Part shown: positions 1-8,316 of the stretch, piece by piece
Layout: each line of letters opens with the position of its first letter
Numbering within the stretch: the stretch's first letter is position 1
From: Rhodococcus sp. P1Y
Lineage (GTDB): Bacteria; Actinomycetota; Actinomycetes; Mycobacteriales; Mycobacteriaceae
Length of the DNA stretch: 64,000 bases
Assembly: GCF_003641205.1 (NCBI RefSeq)
Contig: NZ_CP032762.1
Coordinates: 3,286,001-3,350,000, forward strand
Reading direction: 5' to 3'
The notes under the pieces: generated by a model
What the model was told of the DNA's origin: nothing
What the model saw: only the letters and a program-made list of their open reading frames with translations
The model's database searches: none
Program-made: the position numbers and the translations under genes

Positions 1-2
1 AT

Positions 3-1487
3 CCGGAAGAGGGGGAACTTCGGCCTCAGCTGCTGGACCGTTTCGGTCTCGCCGTCGAGGTCACCGCGTCCCGAGATGTCGACACCCGCATGGACGTCGT
101 GCGTCGCCGACTGAACTACGAGCGCGATCCGGAGTCTTTCGCTGCAGGCTATGCAGACAGCGACGCCGAGATCGCCCGCAAAATCGTCGATGCTCGTAGT
201 GTGCTCGACGACGTCGTGCTCGACGACACCGAACTCCGTCGAATCGCCGCGCTGTGCGCGTCCTTCGATGTCGACGGCATGCGTGCCGATCTCGTCGTTG
301 CACGAACCGCTACTGCCCACGCCGCGTGGCGTGGATCGGTCGTCGTGGAGGAAGCCGACGTGCGAGTCGCGGCGGAACTCGCTCTGCCACATCGGCGTCG
401 GCGCGATCCCTTCGACGAGCCAGGTATCGACGACCAGGCGCTGGACGACGCGATGCGCGATGCTGCGGAACAAGCCGACGCAGGGAAACCAGAACCGGAG
501 CCCGATCCGGACGGTCCGGGCCCGAACAGGCCGGATCCCGACGATGCCGGTCCTGACGATGCCGGTCCTGACGATGCCGGTCCTGACGATGCCGGTCCAG
601 ACGACGGTGGCACGCCGCCGGGTTGCGGCGGTACCGAGCAGCCGCCACAACCGCAGAGCAGCAACGGTTCCCAGGAACGCAATGCAGCTGCGCCAGGGGC
701 CCAGTTCCGTGCGCGCCTGATGGAGGTTCCCGGCGTCGGAGAAGGTGCGCCGGGCAGGCGATCGCGGTCCCGTTCGTCGCAGGGACGCGCAGTGCGTCCG
801 ACCACGGAGCGAGGGAAGGGACTTCACCTCGTCGGAACGCTGTTCGCCGCGGCCGAGGAACAGGTGGAGCGCGGCCGAACATCGGGTCGGTTCGTGCTCC
901 GGCCTGCGGACCTGCGAGGGGCGTTGCGCGAAGGGCGCGAGGGAAACTTGATCGTCTTCGTCGTCGATGCGTCCGGTTCGATGGCCGCTCGTGATCGGCT
1001 GTCGGCGGTGACCGGGGCGGTCCTGTCTTTACTCAGGGATGCCTATCAACGACGGGACAAGGTCGCGGTCGTCACGGTTCGCGGACGCGAGGCAGAGTTG
1101 ATTCTGCCTCCGACGTCGAGCGTCGACGTCGCGGTCACCAGGCTGCGCCGGATGAAGACGGGCGGGAAATCGCCACTGGCGCAGGGTTTTCTGAAGGCCC
1201 GCGAGGTAGTGCTGCGTGAGAAGGTTCGTGACCCGCTGCGTCGAGCACTCGTCGTTGCGATGACCGACGGCCGGGCCACGGGCGGAACAGACCCTGTCGG
1301 CCGCGCCCGTATTGCGGCCACTCGAATTGCCGGTGACGGCATCGCGTCGGTGGTCGTCGACTGCGAATCGGGGATGGTTCGACTCGGGCTCGCTGCCGAC
1401 TTCGCCCAGCACCTGCAGGGCGGTTACGTTCGCCTGGCCGACCTGTCGGCCGAGCAGGTCGCCGCCGTCGTTCGCGCAGCAGCGTAG
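3..1487 (+). CDS. Magnesium-chelatase-like ATPase with VWA domain (5' truncated by window edge)
   Basis: The reading frame is already open at base 3, so the gene begins upstream; 494 residues are visible. The first residues ([16 protein letters not shown]) are a typical stretch of the ChlI/BchI AAA+ domain, followed by the arginine-rich sensor region. A low-complexity Pro/Asp/Gly linker (about residues 155-210) leads to a C-terminal von Willebrand A domain with the MIDAS motif [10 protein letters not shown]. Such ChlI-ChlD fusions sit beside cobO and cobB in actinobacteria (Rv2850c in M. tuberculosis), so a role in metal insertion for cobalamin, or as a general AAA+/VWA chaperone, is inferred. 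The genus is not expected to make chlorophyll. cobO starts 9 bases downstream, suggesting an operon. Confidence 0.9.
   Translation, partial: PEEGELRPQLLDRFGLAVEVTASRDVDTRMDVVRRRLNYERDPESFAAGYADSDAEIARKIVDARSVLDDVVLDDTELRRIAALCASFDVDGMRADLVVARTATAHAAWRGSVVVEEADVRVAAELALPHRRRRDPFDEPGIDDQALDDAMRDAAEQADAGKPEPEPDPDGPGPNRPDPDDAGPDDAGPDDAGPDDAGPDDGGTPPGCGGTEQPPQPQSSNGSQERNAAAPGAQFRARLMEVPGVGEGAPGRRSRSRSSQGRAVRPTTERGKGLHLVGTLFAAAEEQVERGRTSGRFVLRPADLRGALREGREGNLIVFVVDASGSMAARDRLSAVTGAVLSLLRDAYQRRDKVAVVTVRGREAELILPPTSSVDVAVTRLRRMKTGGKSPLAQGFLKAREVVLREKVRDPLRRALVVAMTDGRATGGTDPVGRARIAATRIAGDGIASVVVDCESGMVRLGLAADFAQHLQGGYVRLADLSAEQVAAVVRAAA
540..599 (+). repeat. Four 15-bp tandem repeats inside the chelatase linker
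   Basis: Four in-frame copies of a 15-bp unit (gacgatgccggtcct, last copy ending cca) encode repeated DDAGP pentapeptides between the AAA+ and VWA domains. A fifth, degenerate unit follows. The unit is a multiple of three, so copy-number change would alter linker length without breaking the frame. Confidence 0.95.
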
Positions 1488-1496
1488 GGACAGGAC

Positions 1497-2117
1497 ATGC
1501 CACAGGGAGTGCCACTACCCGGTTCGGTGCCTGCGGACGGTCTGACGACGCGCCAGCGCCGCAATCAGCCTGTTCTCGCGGTCCACACGGGCCCGGGCAA
1601 AGGTAAGTCGACAGCCGCATTCGGAATGGCGATGCGCGCGTGGAATCAAGGATTCGACGTCGGGGTGTTCCAGTTCGTCAAGAGTGCCAAATGGAAGGTC
1701 GGGGAAGAGGCGACGTTCAGACTGCTCGGCGATTTGCACGACTCGACAGGCGCAGGGGGCTCCGTCGAGTGGCACAAGATGGGCGAAGGCTGGTCGTGGA
1801 CGAGGAAGAAGGGCTCCGACGTCGACCATGCGGCCGCTGCAGCCGAAGGGTGGTCCGAGATTGCGCGTCGCCTGTCCGAGGAGACGCATCGCTTCTATGT
1901 GCTGGACGAGTTCACCTATCCGCTCAAGTGGGGATGGGTCGATGTGGGCGAGGTGGTGGAGGTTCTGAGGAATCGGCCGGGCAACCAACACGTCGTAGTA
2001 ACCGGTCGCGACGCGCCACAGGCTCTGATCGACGCCGCGGATCTGGTCACGGAGATGAGCAAAGTGAAGCATCCGATGGACGCAGGCCGTAAGGGCCAAC
2101 GCGGCATAGAATGGTGA
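1497..2117 (+). CDS. cobO: Cob(I)yrinic acid a,c-diamide adenosyltransferase (CobO/BtuR)
   Basis: Transfers the adenosyl group of ATP to the cobalt of cob(I)yrinic acid diamide or cobalamin, giving the coenzyme form. The 206-aa length is usual for CobO/BtuR. A P-loop (HTGPGKGKSTAAFG) lies near residue 31, followed by the family hallmarks FQFVKSAKWKVGEE and YVLDEFTYPLKWGW, and the C terminus ends with the typical MDAGRKGQRGIEW. The gene follows the chelatase-like gene by 9 bases and overlaps the cobB start by 7 bases (ATGGTGA), which points to translational coupling. Confidence 0.96.
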   Translation: MPQGVPLPGSVPADGLTTRQRRNQPVLAVHTGPGKGKSTAAFGMAMRAWNQGFDVGVFQFVKSAKWKVGEEATFRLLGDLHDSTGAGGSVEWHKMGEGWSWTRKKGSDVDHAAAAAEGWSEIARRLSEETHRFYVLDEFTYPLKWGWVDVGEVVEVLRNRPGNQHVVVTGRDAPQALIDAADLVTEMSKVKHPMDAGRKGQRGIEW

Positions 2118-3505
2118 CCTCCGTCCCGGCCGTCGTGATCGCCGCTCCCTCGTCGGGTAGCGGAAAGACCACGGTGGCAACAGGTTTGATGGGTGCCCTG
2201 TGCGCAGCCGGCCGCAGGGTCGCGCCGTTCAAGGTGGGTCCGGACTACATCGATCCCGGATATCACGCTCTCGCAACGGGTCGCCCCGGGCGCAACCTCG
2301 ACGCGGTGATGGTCGGCCGGGACCGCATCGGGCCGCTCTTTCGGCACGGGAGCGCAGGATGTGATGTCGCAATAGTCGAAGGCGTGATGGGCCTCTTCGA
2401 CGGCAAGATCGACATGTCCGGCACCGGGGACGCAGCAGCGGAGGGGTCGACGGCTGCGGTGGCATCGATGCTGGGCGCGCCGGTCGTGCTCGTCGTCGAT
2501 GCACGCGGGCACAGTCAATCTCTAGCCGCTGTGCTGCACGGTTTCTCGACGTTCGATTCGTCGGTGCGTATCGGCGGCGTCATTCTCAACCGGGTCGGCA
2601 GCCCTCGGCACGAGGAAGTTCTCCGGCAGGCTTGCGACCGCGTGGGAGTACCCGTTCTCGGGTCGCTTCCCCGCATGACCGAACTCGCCGTACCGTCTCG
2701 GCATCTCGGTCTGATCACTGCGCTCGAACACGGTGGACGAGCCCGCGATGCCGTCGATGCCATGGCGGAACTCGTTCGGACTCACGTCGACCTCGGTGCA
2801 GTCGAGGCGCTCGCCCGGTCTTCGGTCCACGCAGAGTCCTGGGACGCTGCCGCAGAGGTCGAGGTGCGGTCGTCGTCCTCGCCCGTCGTCGCGATCGCGG
2901 GGGGACCGGCATTCACGTTCGGCTACGCCGAGCACACCGAACTGTTGCGCGCATCGGGCGCCGAGGTGATCGTGTTCGATCCGCTGACCGACAGACTGCC
3001 CGAACGCGCAGCGGGGGTAGTCATTCCTGGAGGTTTCCCCGAGGAGCACGCCGAGCAACTGGCCTCGAACACAGCACTGTTGGGTGATATCCGCGGAGCT
3101 GCTGCGCAGGGGATCGCAATTCACGCCGAGTGTGCGGGTTTGCTGTACCTGTGCCGAACGTTGGACGGTCACGCCATGGCGGGCGTGGTCGACGTCGACG
3201 CGCGGTTCGGCAGCACTCTGACGCTCGGCTATCGCGACGCGGTCGCAGTGGAGAGTTCGGTTCTCTTCGAAGCCGGGTGGCGGGTCACCGGTCACGAGTT
3301 CCACCGCACCATGTTGGTGGACACAGGGGCAGTGAATCCGAGGCCGGCATGGGGTTGGCGAAACCCCCAGCAGGCCGTTGTCCGCGAGGGGTTCGTGCAG
3401 GGTGGCGTCCATGCGTCGTACCTGCACACCCACCCCGCGGGTAGTCCGCAGTCGGTTCGACGCTTCGTGGAAGCGAGCTCGCGATTCTCGTCTGCACATG
3501 CCTGA
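2111..3505 (+). CDS. cobB: Cobyrinic acid a,c-diamide synthase (CobB/CbiA)
   Basis: Amidates the a and c side chains of (hydrogeno)byrinic acid, using glutamine and ATP. The 464-aa protein has an N-terminal dethiobiotin-synthetase-like ATPase domain (APSSGSGKTTVATG at residues 9-22; KVGPDYIDPGYH) and a C-terminal class-I-like glutamine amidotransferase domain. In the latter, HAECAGLLYLC carries the nucleophilic cysteine and GHEFHRTML the histidine. It overlaps cobO by 7 bases, and its stop overlaps the next start by 8 bases. This corresponds to Rv2848c in M. tuberculosis. Confidence 0.96.
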   Translation: MVTSVPAVVIAAPSSGSGKTTVATGLMGALCAAGRRVAPFKVGPDYIDPGYHALATGRPGRNLDAVMVGRDRIGPLFRHGSAGCDVAIVEGVMGLFDGKIDMSGTGDAAAEGSTAAVASMLGAPVVLVVDARGHSQSLAAVLHGFSTFDSSVRIGGVILNRVGSPRHEEVLRQACDRVGVPVLGSLPRMTELAVPSRHLGLITALEHGGRARDAVDAMAELVRTHVDLGAVEALARSSVHAESWDAAAEVEVRSSSSPVVAIAGGPAFTFGYAEHTELLRASGAEVIVFDPLTDRLPERAAGVVIPGGFPEEHAEQLASNTALLGDIRGAAAQGIAIHAECAGLLYLCRTLDGHAMAGVVDVDARFGSTLTLGYRDAVAVESSVLFEAGWRVTGHEFHRTMLVDTGAVNPRPAWGWRNPQQAVVREGFVQGGVHASYLHTHPAGSPQSVRRFVEASSRFSSAHA

Positions 3506-3872
3506 ACGGGTCGTGCTCGGACTCGGGATGACGACGACCGCGACCTTGTCGGATTGCTCGGAGGCACTTTCGAGGATTCTCTCGCCGGATTGGGTCGTGC
3601 TCGCGGTCTCGACGCTCGGGACGAAGCAGGCCGTGGCCCGCGGCGTCGCCGACCAGCTCGGAGTTCCGCTGCTGGTGTGGTCGGCCGAGGATCTGCGTCG
3701 GGTGACGGTTCCTACTCCATCGACGAGGGTGGCCGCCGAAACCGGGACGCCCAGCGTTGCCGAGGCCGCGGCGATCCTCGCCGCAGGCGGAGGTCGGCTG
3801 GTTCGGAACAAGGCAGCGTGGCACGGGGTGACCGTCGCGGTTGCTTGCGTCCAAGACTGGAACACGTTCTAA
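3498..3872 (+). CDS. Stand-alone CobE/CbiG C-terminal domain protein
   Basis: This 124-aa protein starts at an ATG inside the end of cobB; the longer open frame upstream is a shadow of cobB. The sequence (VVLGLGMTTTA near the start, TPSTRVAAETGTPSVAEAAA in the middle, NKAAWHGVTVAVA near the end) matches the CbiG C-terminal/CobE fold, which in the aerobic pathway is a small protein tied to precorrin processing. No CbiG N-terminal domain is fused to it. The position directly after cobB supports a corrin role, but the exact reaction is unsettled for the family. Confidence 0.82.
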   Translation: MPERVVLGLGMTTTATLSDCSEALSRILSPDWVVLAVSTLGTKQAVARGVADQLGVPLLVWSAEDLRRVTVPTPSTRVAAETGTPSVAEAAAILAAGGGRLVRNKAAWHGVTVAVACVQDWNTF

Positions 3873-3878
3873 TAATGC

Positions 3879-4751
3879 ATGCGCTTCGGGCTCGTTCTGT
3901 TCACTTCTGATCGCGGTATCACCCCCGCTGCGGCCGCGGCTGCCGGTGAGAAGTTGGGATTTGCGTCGTTCTACGTTCCCGAGCACACGCACATCCCGGT
4001 GAAACGCGAGGCTGCTCATCCCATGACCGGCGACGCCTCACTGCCCGACGATCGGTACGCGAGAACGCTCGACCCGTGGGTATCGCTGTCCATGGCAGCG
4101 GCGGTGACGTCGACGATCCGGCTCGGTACCGCCGTGGCGATCCCCGTCGAGCACGACCCGATCACGCTGGCCAAGTCGATTGCCTCGCTCGACCACCTCA
4201 GCGGCGGTCGGGTGAACCTCGGTGTCGGATTCGGTTGGAATACCGATGAATTGGCCGACCACGGAGTTCCCTCGGCTCGTCGAAGGACGATGCTGCGGGA
4301 GTATCTGGAGGCGATGCGGAGTCTGTGGCGCGACGAGGAGGCGCAGTACGAGGGCGAGTTCGTGAACTTCGGTGCCAGCTGGGCTTGGCCCAAACCCGCT
4401 CAGGGTGCAGGCGTTCCCGTTCTCGTCGGCGCGGCGGGAACGGAGAAGAACTTCGCGTGGATCGTCCGGTCGGCAGATGGGTGGATCTCGACTCCCGGCG
4501 AAAGCGATATCGAGGCCAGAGTCGTGAAGCTGCAGCAACTCTGGCGAGAAGCAGGCCGAGCCGGAGAACCAGAGATCGTAGTGTTGGACTTCAAGCCGAA
4601 CGCCGCAAGGCTGGACCGGTGGCGTGAGCTCGGCGTGTCCGAAGTGGTCTACGGGATGCCGGACAAATCCGAGGCCGAGGTGCTCGCGTATCTCGACCGA
4701 CTGGCGGGGAAGCTGTTCACACCCGCTGTGACCGGCCACAGTAGCGCGTAA
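3879..4751 (+). CDS. LLM-class F420-dependent oxidoreductase
   Basis: The 290-aa luciferase-like monooxygenase fold protein resembles the probable F420-dependent subfamily common in Mycobacteriales. Visible hallmarks are FGLVLFTSDRGI at the N terminus, FYVPEHTHIP, the SLDHLSGGRVNLGVGFGWN segment characteristic of the family, and VPVLVGAAG. The substrate cannot be read from the sequence. It begins 6 bases after the CobE-like gene and may be co-transcribed, but nothing else links it to cobalamin synthesis. Confidence 0.88.
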   Translation: MRFGLVLFTSDRGITPAAAAAAGEKLGFASFYVPEHTHIPVKREAAHPMTGDASLPDDRYARTLDPWVSLSMAAAVTSTIRLGTAVAIPVEHDPITLAKSIASLDHLSGGRVNLGVGFGWNTDELADHGVPSARRRTMLREYLEAMRSLWRDEEAQYEGEFVNFGASWAWPKPAQGAGVPVLVGAAGTEKNFAWIVRSADGWISTPGESDIEARVVKLQQLWREAGRAGEPEIVVLDFKPNAARLDRWRELGVSEVVYGMPDKSEAEVLAYLDRLAGKLFTPAVTGHSSA

Positions 4752-4777
4752 GACCCAGGCAGGGCATCGTGTGAACC

Positions 4778-6442
4778 ATGACGTTGTCACCACTGGTTCT
4801 CGGTCCGCTCGTGCGCTATGTCGGCGCGCACGACGCAACCTTCTGGTTCGAATTCGACACCCCGGGGACCGTGCGTGTGACCACCGATGCCGGGGTGCAC
4901 GGTGAGGCTCCGACGTGGGGGATACACGGACATCACTACGCGCTCGTCGCCCTGACGGACCTGCCCGGGAACTCGGCGGTCACCTACGACGTGACCTTCG
5001 ACGCCCGGGTGGTCTGGCCGGAGGCAGGTAAGACGGCGTCGGTCCACACGGTGGACCGCGACGGGCCGGTCACGTTCGCGTTCGGATCGTGTAGACGCGG
5101 AGACAATTACAGCGATGAGTCCCTGCAGAGGATCGGAGCGGACGCGCTGGCGGGGCTAGGCAATAGAATGGCGAATCAGGATCCGGGCGAATGGCCACAG
5201 GCGCTGCTGCTCCTCGGCGATCAGGTCTACGCCGACGATCCTTCGCCCGAAATCATCGAGCGTTTGCGTGCACGGAGAGAGTCGGGAGCAGGACCCAAGA
5301 GTGCACGAGGGACCGATGCCGAGGACGAGATCTGCGATTTCGAGGAGTATTCGTGGCTCTACCACGAGTCCTGGGGTGCCGAGCCGGTACGCACTCTCCT
5401 TGCGAGCGTGCCGTCGTGCATGATTCTCGACGACCACGACCTTCGTGACGACTGGAATTCCTCGGCGTCGTGGCGAGCTGACATCGAGACCCGACCGTGG
5501 TGGAAAGACCGTGTCGTCGGTGCGTTCTCGTCGTACTGGGTGTATCAGCACCTCGGCAATCTGTCGCCCAACGAACTTGCGAAGGACGAACTGTACGAGA
5601 AGGTACGGTCAGCGCCGTCCGATGCCGACCGGGAGCGGTTGCTCGCCGAATTCTCGCTCCGAGTCGACGAGGTCCCCGACACCGGGCGGTGGAGCTTCTA
5701 TCGAGATTTCGGGGACACTCGCCTCATCATGATCGATTCGAGGTGCTCGCGGAATCTCGATCCGAAGAACCGAGCGATGGTCGACGACGTCGAATGGGCC
5801 TGGGTTCGCGAGCGCGCCCTCGAGTCGTCGCCGCGGCACCTGCTGTTCGGCTCCTCGCTTCCTTACCTGATGTTGCCGGCGCTGCATCACCTGGAGCAGT
5901 GGAACGAAGCCGTGGCGCAGGGGAGTTGGGGCAAACTGGCGGGCAAGGTCGGTGAGAAACTTCGAATCGAACTCGACTTGGAACATTGGGCCGCATTCGG
6001 AAAGTCGTTCGCCGACATGGCTACTCTCACGCGGGAACTCTCGCGAGGTGATGCTGCGCCCGCCAGCATCATGTGGCTTTCGGGTGACGTTCATTGCTCG
6101 TACGTTGCGCGAGCCGAATTCGGTGTAGGCGGTGAGGTGCCCGCCACCTATCAGCTGACCATGTCACCGTTTCGCAATCCGTTGAACCTGCCCATTCGGG
6201 CGGTCAATCGACTGGCCATCAAGAAGCCCGTCGCGCGCGGACTCCGCCGACTCGCCAGTGCCGCGAAAGTTGGGCCGTCGGAGGTGACCTGGGATGCAGA
6301 GGCTGGGCCGTGGTTCGACAACGGCGTGATGCTCCTGACTACGGAAGGTAATTCGGCCCGCCTACGCGTCGAACATGCCCACGTCGACGAGGCGGGCACT
6401 CAGACTCTGACCACCACTGCGAAAATGGCGTTGACACCCTGA
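4778..6442 (+). CDS. PhoD-like alkaline phosphatase/phosphodiesterase
   Basis: The 554-aa protein carries PhoD-like metallophosphatase motifs: FAFGSCRRGDNY (about residue 105), LLLGDQVYADDP with the metal-binding Asp, MILDDHDLRDDWN, and WLSGDVHCSYVA with the late His. PhoD enzymes hydrolyse phosphomono- or diesters using Ca/Fe centres and are usually exported by Tat. No signal peptide or twin arginine is visible here, so this is either a cytoplasmic PhoD-like member or one with an unusual substrate. The N terminus (MTLSPLVLGPLVRYVG) resembles the fibronectin-like domain preceding many PhoD catalytic domains. Confidence 0.85.
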   Translation: MTLSPLVLGPLVRYVGAHDATFWFEFDTPGTVRVTTDAGVHGEAPTWGIHGHHYALVALTDLPGNSAVTYDVTFDARVVWPEAGKTASVHTVDRDGPVTFAFGSCRRGDNYSDESLQRIGADALAGLGNRMANQDPGEWPQALLLLGDQVYADDPSPEIIERLRARRESGAGPKSARGTDAEDEICDFEEYSWLYHESWGAEPVRTLLASVPSCMILDDHDLRDDWNSSASWRADIETRPWWKDRVVGAFSSYWVYQHLGNLSPNELAKDELYEKVRSAPSDADRERLLAEFSLRVDEVPDTGRWSFYRDFGDTRLIMIDSRCSRNLDPKNRAMVDDVEWAWVRERALESSPRHLLFGSSLPYLMLPALHHLEQWNEAVAQGSWGKLAGKVGEKLRIELDLEHWAAFGKSFADMATLTRELSRGDAAPASIMWLSGDVHCSYVARAEFGVGGEVPATYQLTMSPFRNPLNLPIRAVNRLAIKKPVARGLRRLASAAKVGPSEVTWDAEAGPWFDNGVMLLTTEGNSARLRVEHAHVDEAGTQTLTTTAKMALTP

Positions 6443-6457
6443 CATAGATTCGTCTGT

Positions 6458-8194
6458 GTGGCCCACCTCGAACTGACCGATATCGACTACTTCCTTCCCG
6501 ACGGTAGGCAGCTTCTCAGCGGGGTCGGATTCCGTGTCGGTGACGGTGCCAAGGCCGCGCTGATCGGGCCGAACGGGACCGGAAAGACGACCCTCACGCG
6601 GATCGTCGCGGGCGATATCACTCCCGACGACGGTGCCGTCACACGGTCCGGTCAGCTTGGGGTGATGCGCCAGTTCGTGGGGCAATTACGTGACGATTCG
6701 ACGGTCCTCGACCTTCTACTGTCGGTGTCCTCACCCGCGGTACGCACTGCCGCGAAGGCTCTCGACGAGGCCGAAAATGCAATGATCGAGGCGGACGACG
6801 AAAAGACGCAGCTCGGGTATGCAGCGGCACTGTCGGACTGGGGAGACATCGGCGGATACGACCTCGAACCGTTCTGGGACAAGGTGACGATGTCAGCGCT
6901 TGGAATGCCGTTCGACACCGCAAAATGGCGTGCTGCAGCAACGTTGAGCGGTGGTGAACAGAAGCGGGTGGTGCTCGAAGCGCTGTTCGCAGGCACGGAC
7001 CAACTGCTCCTTCTGGACGAGCCCGACAACTACCTCGACGTCCCCGGAAAGCGTTGGCTGGAGAAGACCATTCGCGAGTCCGACAAATCGGTGCTGTTCA
7101 TCAGCCACGACCGCGAACTCATTGCCAATGCGGCTACCCGCATCGTGACCCTCGAACCAGGTGCCAGTGGAGCTACGTCCTGGGTGCACGGAGCTGCGTT
7201 CGACACCTACTACGACGCACGGTCCGATCGCAACGCTCGCCTGGACGAACTGCGACGTCGATGGGACGAGGAGCGCGTCAAGTTGCGCGCGCTCGTGCTG
7301 CGACTTCGCGAGAAGGCGAAGTTCAACGACGGTGTCGCAGCGCGCTATCACGCAGCACAAACCCGTCTCGCGCGATTCGAGGACGTGGGACCGCCCGAGG
7401 CCGTACCGCTGACGCAGAACGTGACGGTTCGCCTGCACGGCGGACGCACCGCCAAGCGGGCGCTCGTGTGCACGGAGCTGGAGCTGACCGGTTTGATGAA
7501 GCCCTTCGGCACCGAAATCTGGTTCGGCGACCGCGTCGCGGTCCTCGGATCCAACGGTTCGGGGAAATCGCATTTCCTCAGGCTGCTCGCGGGAGGCGGA
7601 ACCGACCCCGAACGTGAACACCAGCCCGTACAGGAACTCGCGATCGACCCGGTCCCGCATGGCGGCAAGGCGGTATTGGGGGCGCGTGTGCGCCCGGGGT
7701 TGTTCGCGCAGACCCATACTCGTCCCGACCTCAACGGTAAGACGCTGCTCGACATTCTTCACCTCGGTAACGAGCACCGGGACGGCATGGGCCGCGAAGC
7801 AGCAAGCCGAGCTCTCGATCGTTATGGGCTGTCCTTGTCGGCGGAGCAGGTCTACGACAATCTGTCCGGCGGACAGCAGGCTCGTCTTCAGATCCTCCTG
7901 CTCGAACTGTCCGGTGCAACGTTGCTTCTTCTCGACGAGCCCACCGACAACCTGGACCTGCTGTCCGCTGACGCCTTGCAGGACGCGATCGCGGCATTCG
8001 AGGGAACCGTCGTCGCGGTCACCCACGACCGTTGGTTCGCGCGCAGTTTCGACCGGTTTCTCGTATTCGGATCGGACGGACAGGTCTACGAATCGGCTGA
8101 GCCGGTATGGGACGAAAACCGCGTCAGGCGCGAGCGGAGCGGGCGGAGTGACCCGAAATTGCGCGAGCGGAGCCTGCGGAGTGACCCGAAATAG
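6458..8194 (+). CDS. ABC-F family ATPase (tandem ATP-binding domains, no membrane part)
   Basis: The 578-aa protein has two nucleotide-binding domains. The first has Walker [10 protein letters not shown], signature LSGGEQKRV and Walker B LLLLDEPDNYLD. The second has GSNGSGKSH, LSGGQQARL and LLLLDEPTDNLD. A charged linker joins them, and there are no membrane segments. ABC-F proteins usually act on ribosomes, either as translation factors or as antibiotic-resistance proteins; which applies here is not visible. The start is a GTG 15 bases after the phosphatase stop. The last 22 residues are two copies of an 11-residue repeat (RERSxRSDPK type) made by a 33-bp tandem repeat, so this tail looks recently added. 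Confidence 0.92.
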   Translation: MAHLELTDIDYFLPDGRQLLSGVGFRVGDGAKAALIGPNGTGKTTLTRIVAGDITPDDGAVTRSGQLGVMRQFVGQLRDDSTVLDLLLSVSSPAVRTAAKALDEAENAMIEADDEKTQLGYAAALSDWGDIGGYDLEPFWDKVTMSALGMPFDTAKWRAAATLSGGEQKRVVLEALFAGTDQLLLLDEPDNYLDVPGKRWLEKTIRESDKSVLFISHDRELIANAATRIVTLEPGASGATSWVHGAAFDTYYDARSDRNARLDELRRRWDEERVKLRALVLRLREKAKFNDGVAARYHAAQTRLARFEDVGPPEAVPLTQNVTVRLHGGRTAKRALVCTELELTGLMKPFGTEIWFGDRVAVLGSNGSGKSHFLRLLAGGGTDPEREHQPVQELAIDPVPHGGKAVLGARVRPGLFAQTHTRPDLNGKTLLDILHLGNEHRDGMGREAASRALDRYGLSLSAEQVYDNLSGGQQARLQILLLELSGATLLLLDEPTDNLDLLSADALQDAIAAFEGTVVAVTHDRWFARSFDRFLVFGSDGQVYESAEPVWDENRVRRERSGRSDPKLRERSLRSDPK

Positions 8195-8292
8195 CACGAG
8201 CGGAGCCTGCGGAGTGACCCGAAATAGCGCGAGCGGAGCCTGCGGAGTGACCCGAAATAGCACGAGCGGAGCCTGCGGAGTGACCCGATCTT
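8128..8292 (+). repeat. 33-bp tandem repeat, five copies, crossing a stop codon
   Basis: Five head-to-tail 33-bp units occupy 8128-8160, 8161-8193, 8194-8226, 8227-8259 and 8260-8292. They share the core cgagcggagc and gcggagtgaccc. Copy 1 ends aaattg in frame (Lys-Leu) while copies 2-4 end aaatag, so the ABC-F gene terminates at the boundary of copy 2. The array stops 24 bases before the cysG-type start. One T-to-A change per unit decides whether the frame continues. Confidence 0.96.
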
Positions 8293-8316
8293 GCGTGCAC
8301 GGTAGCGTCTCTACCC

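Noticed and set aside
1488..2110. A cobalamin riboswitch ahead of cobO
   Set aside because: Only 9 bases separate cobO from the previous gene, and no B12-box-like element is visible. Any riboswitch would be upstream of the window.
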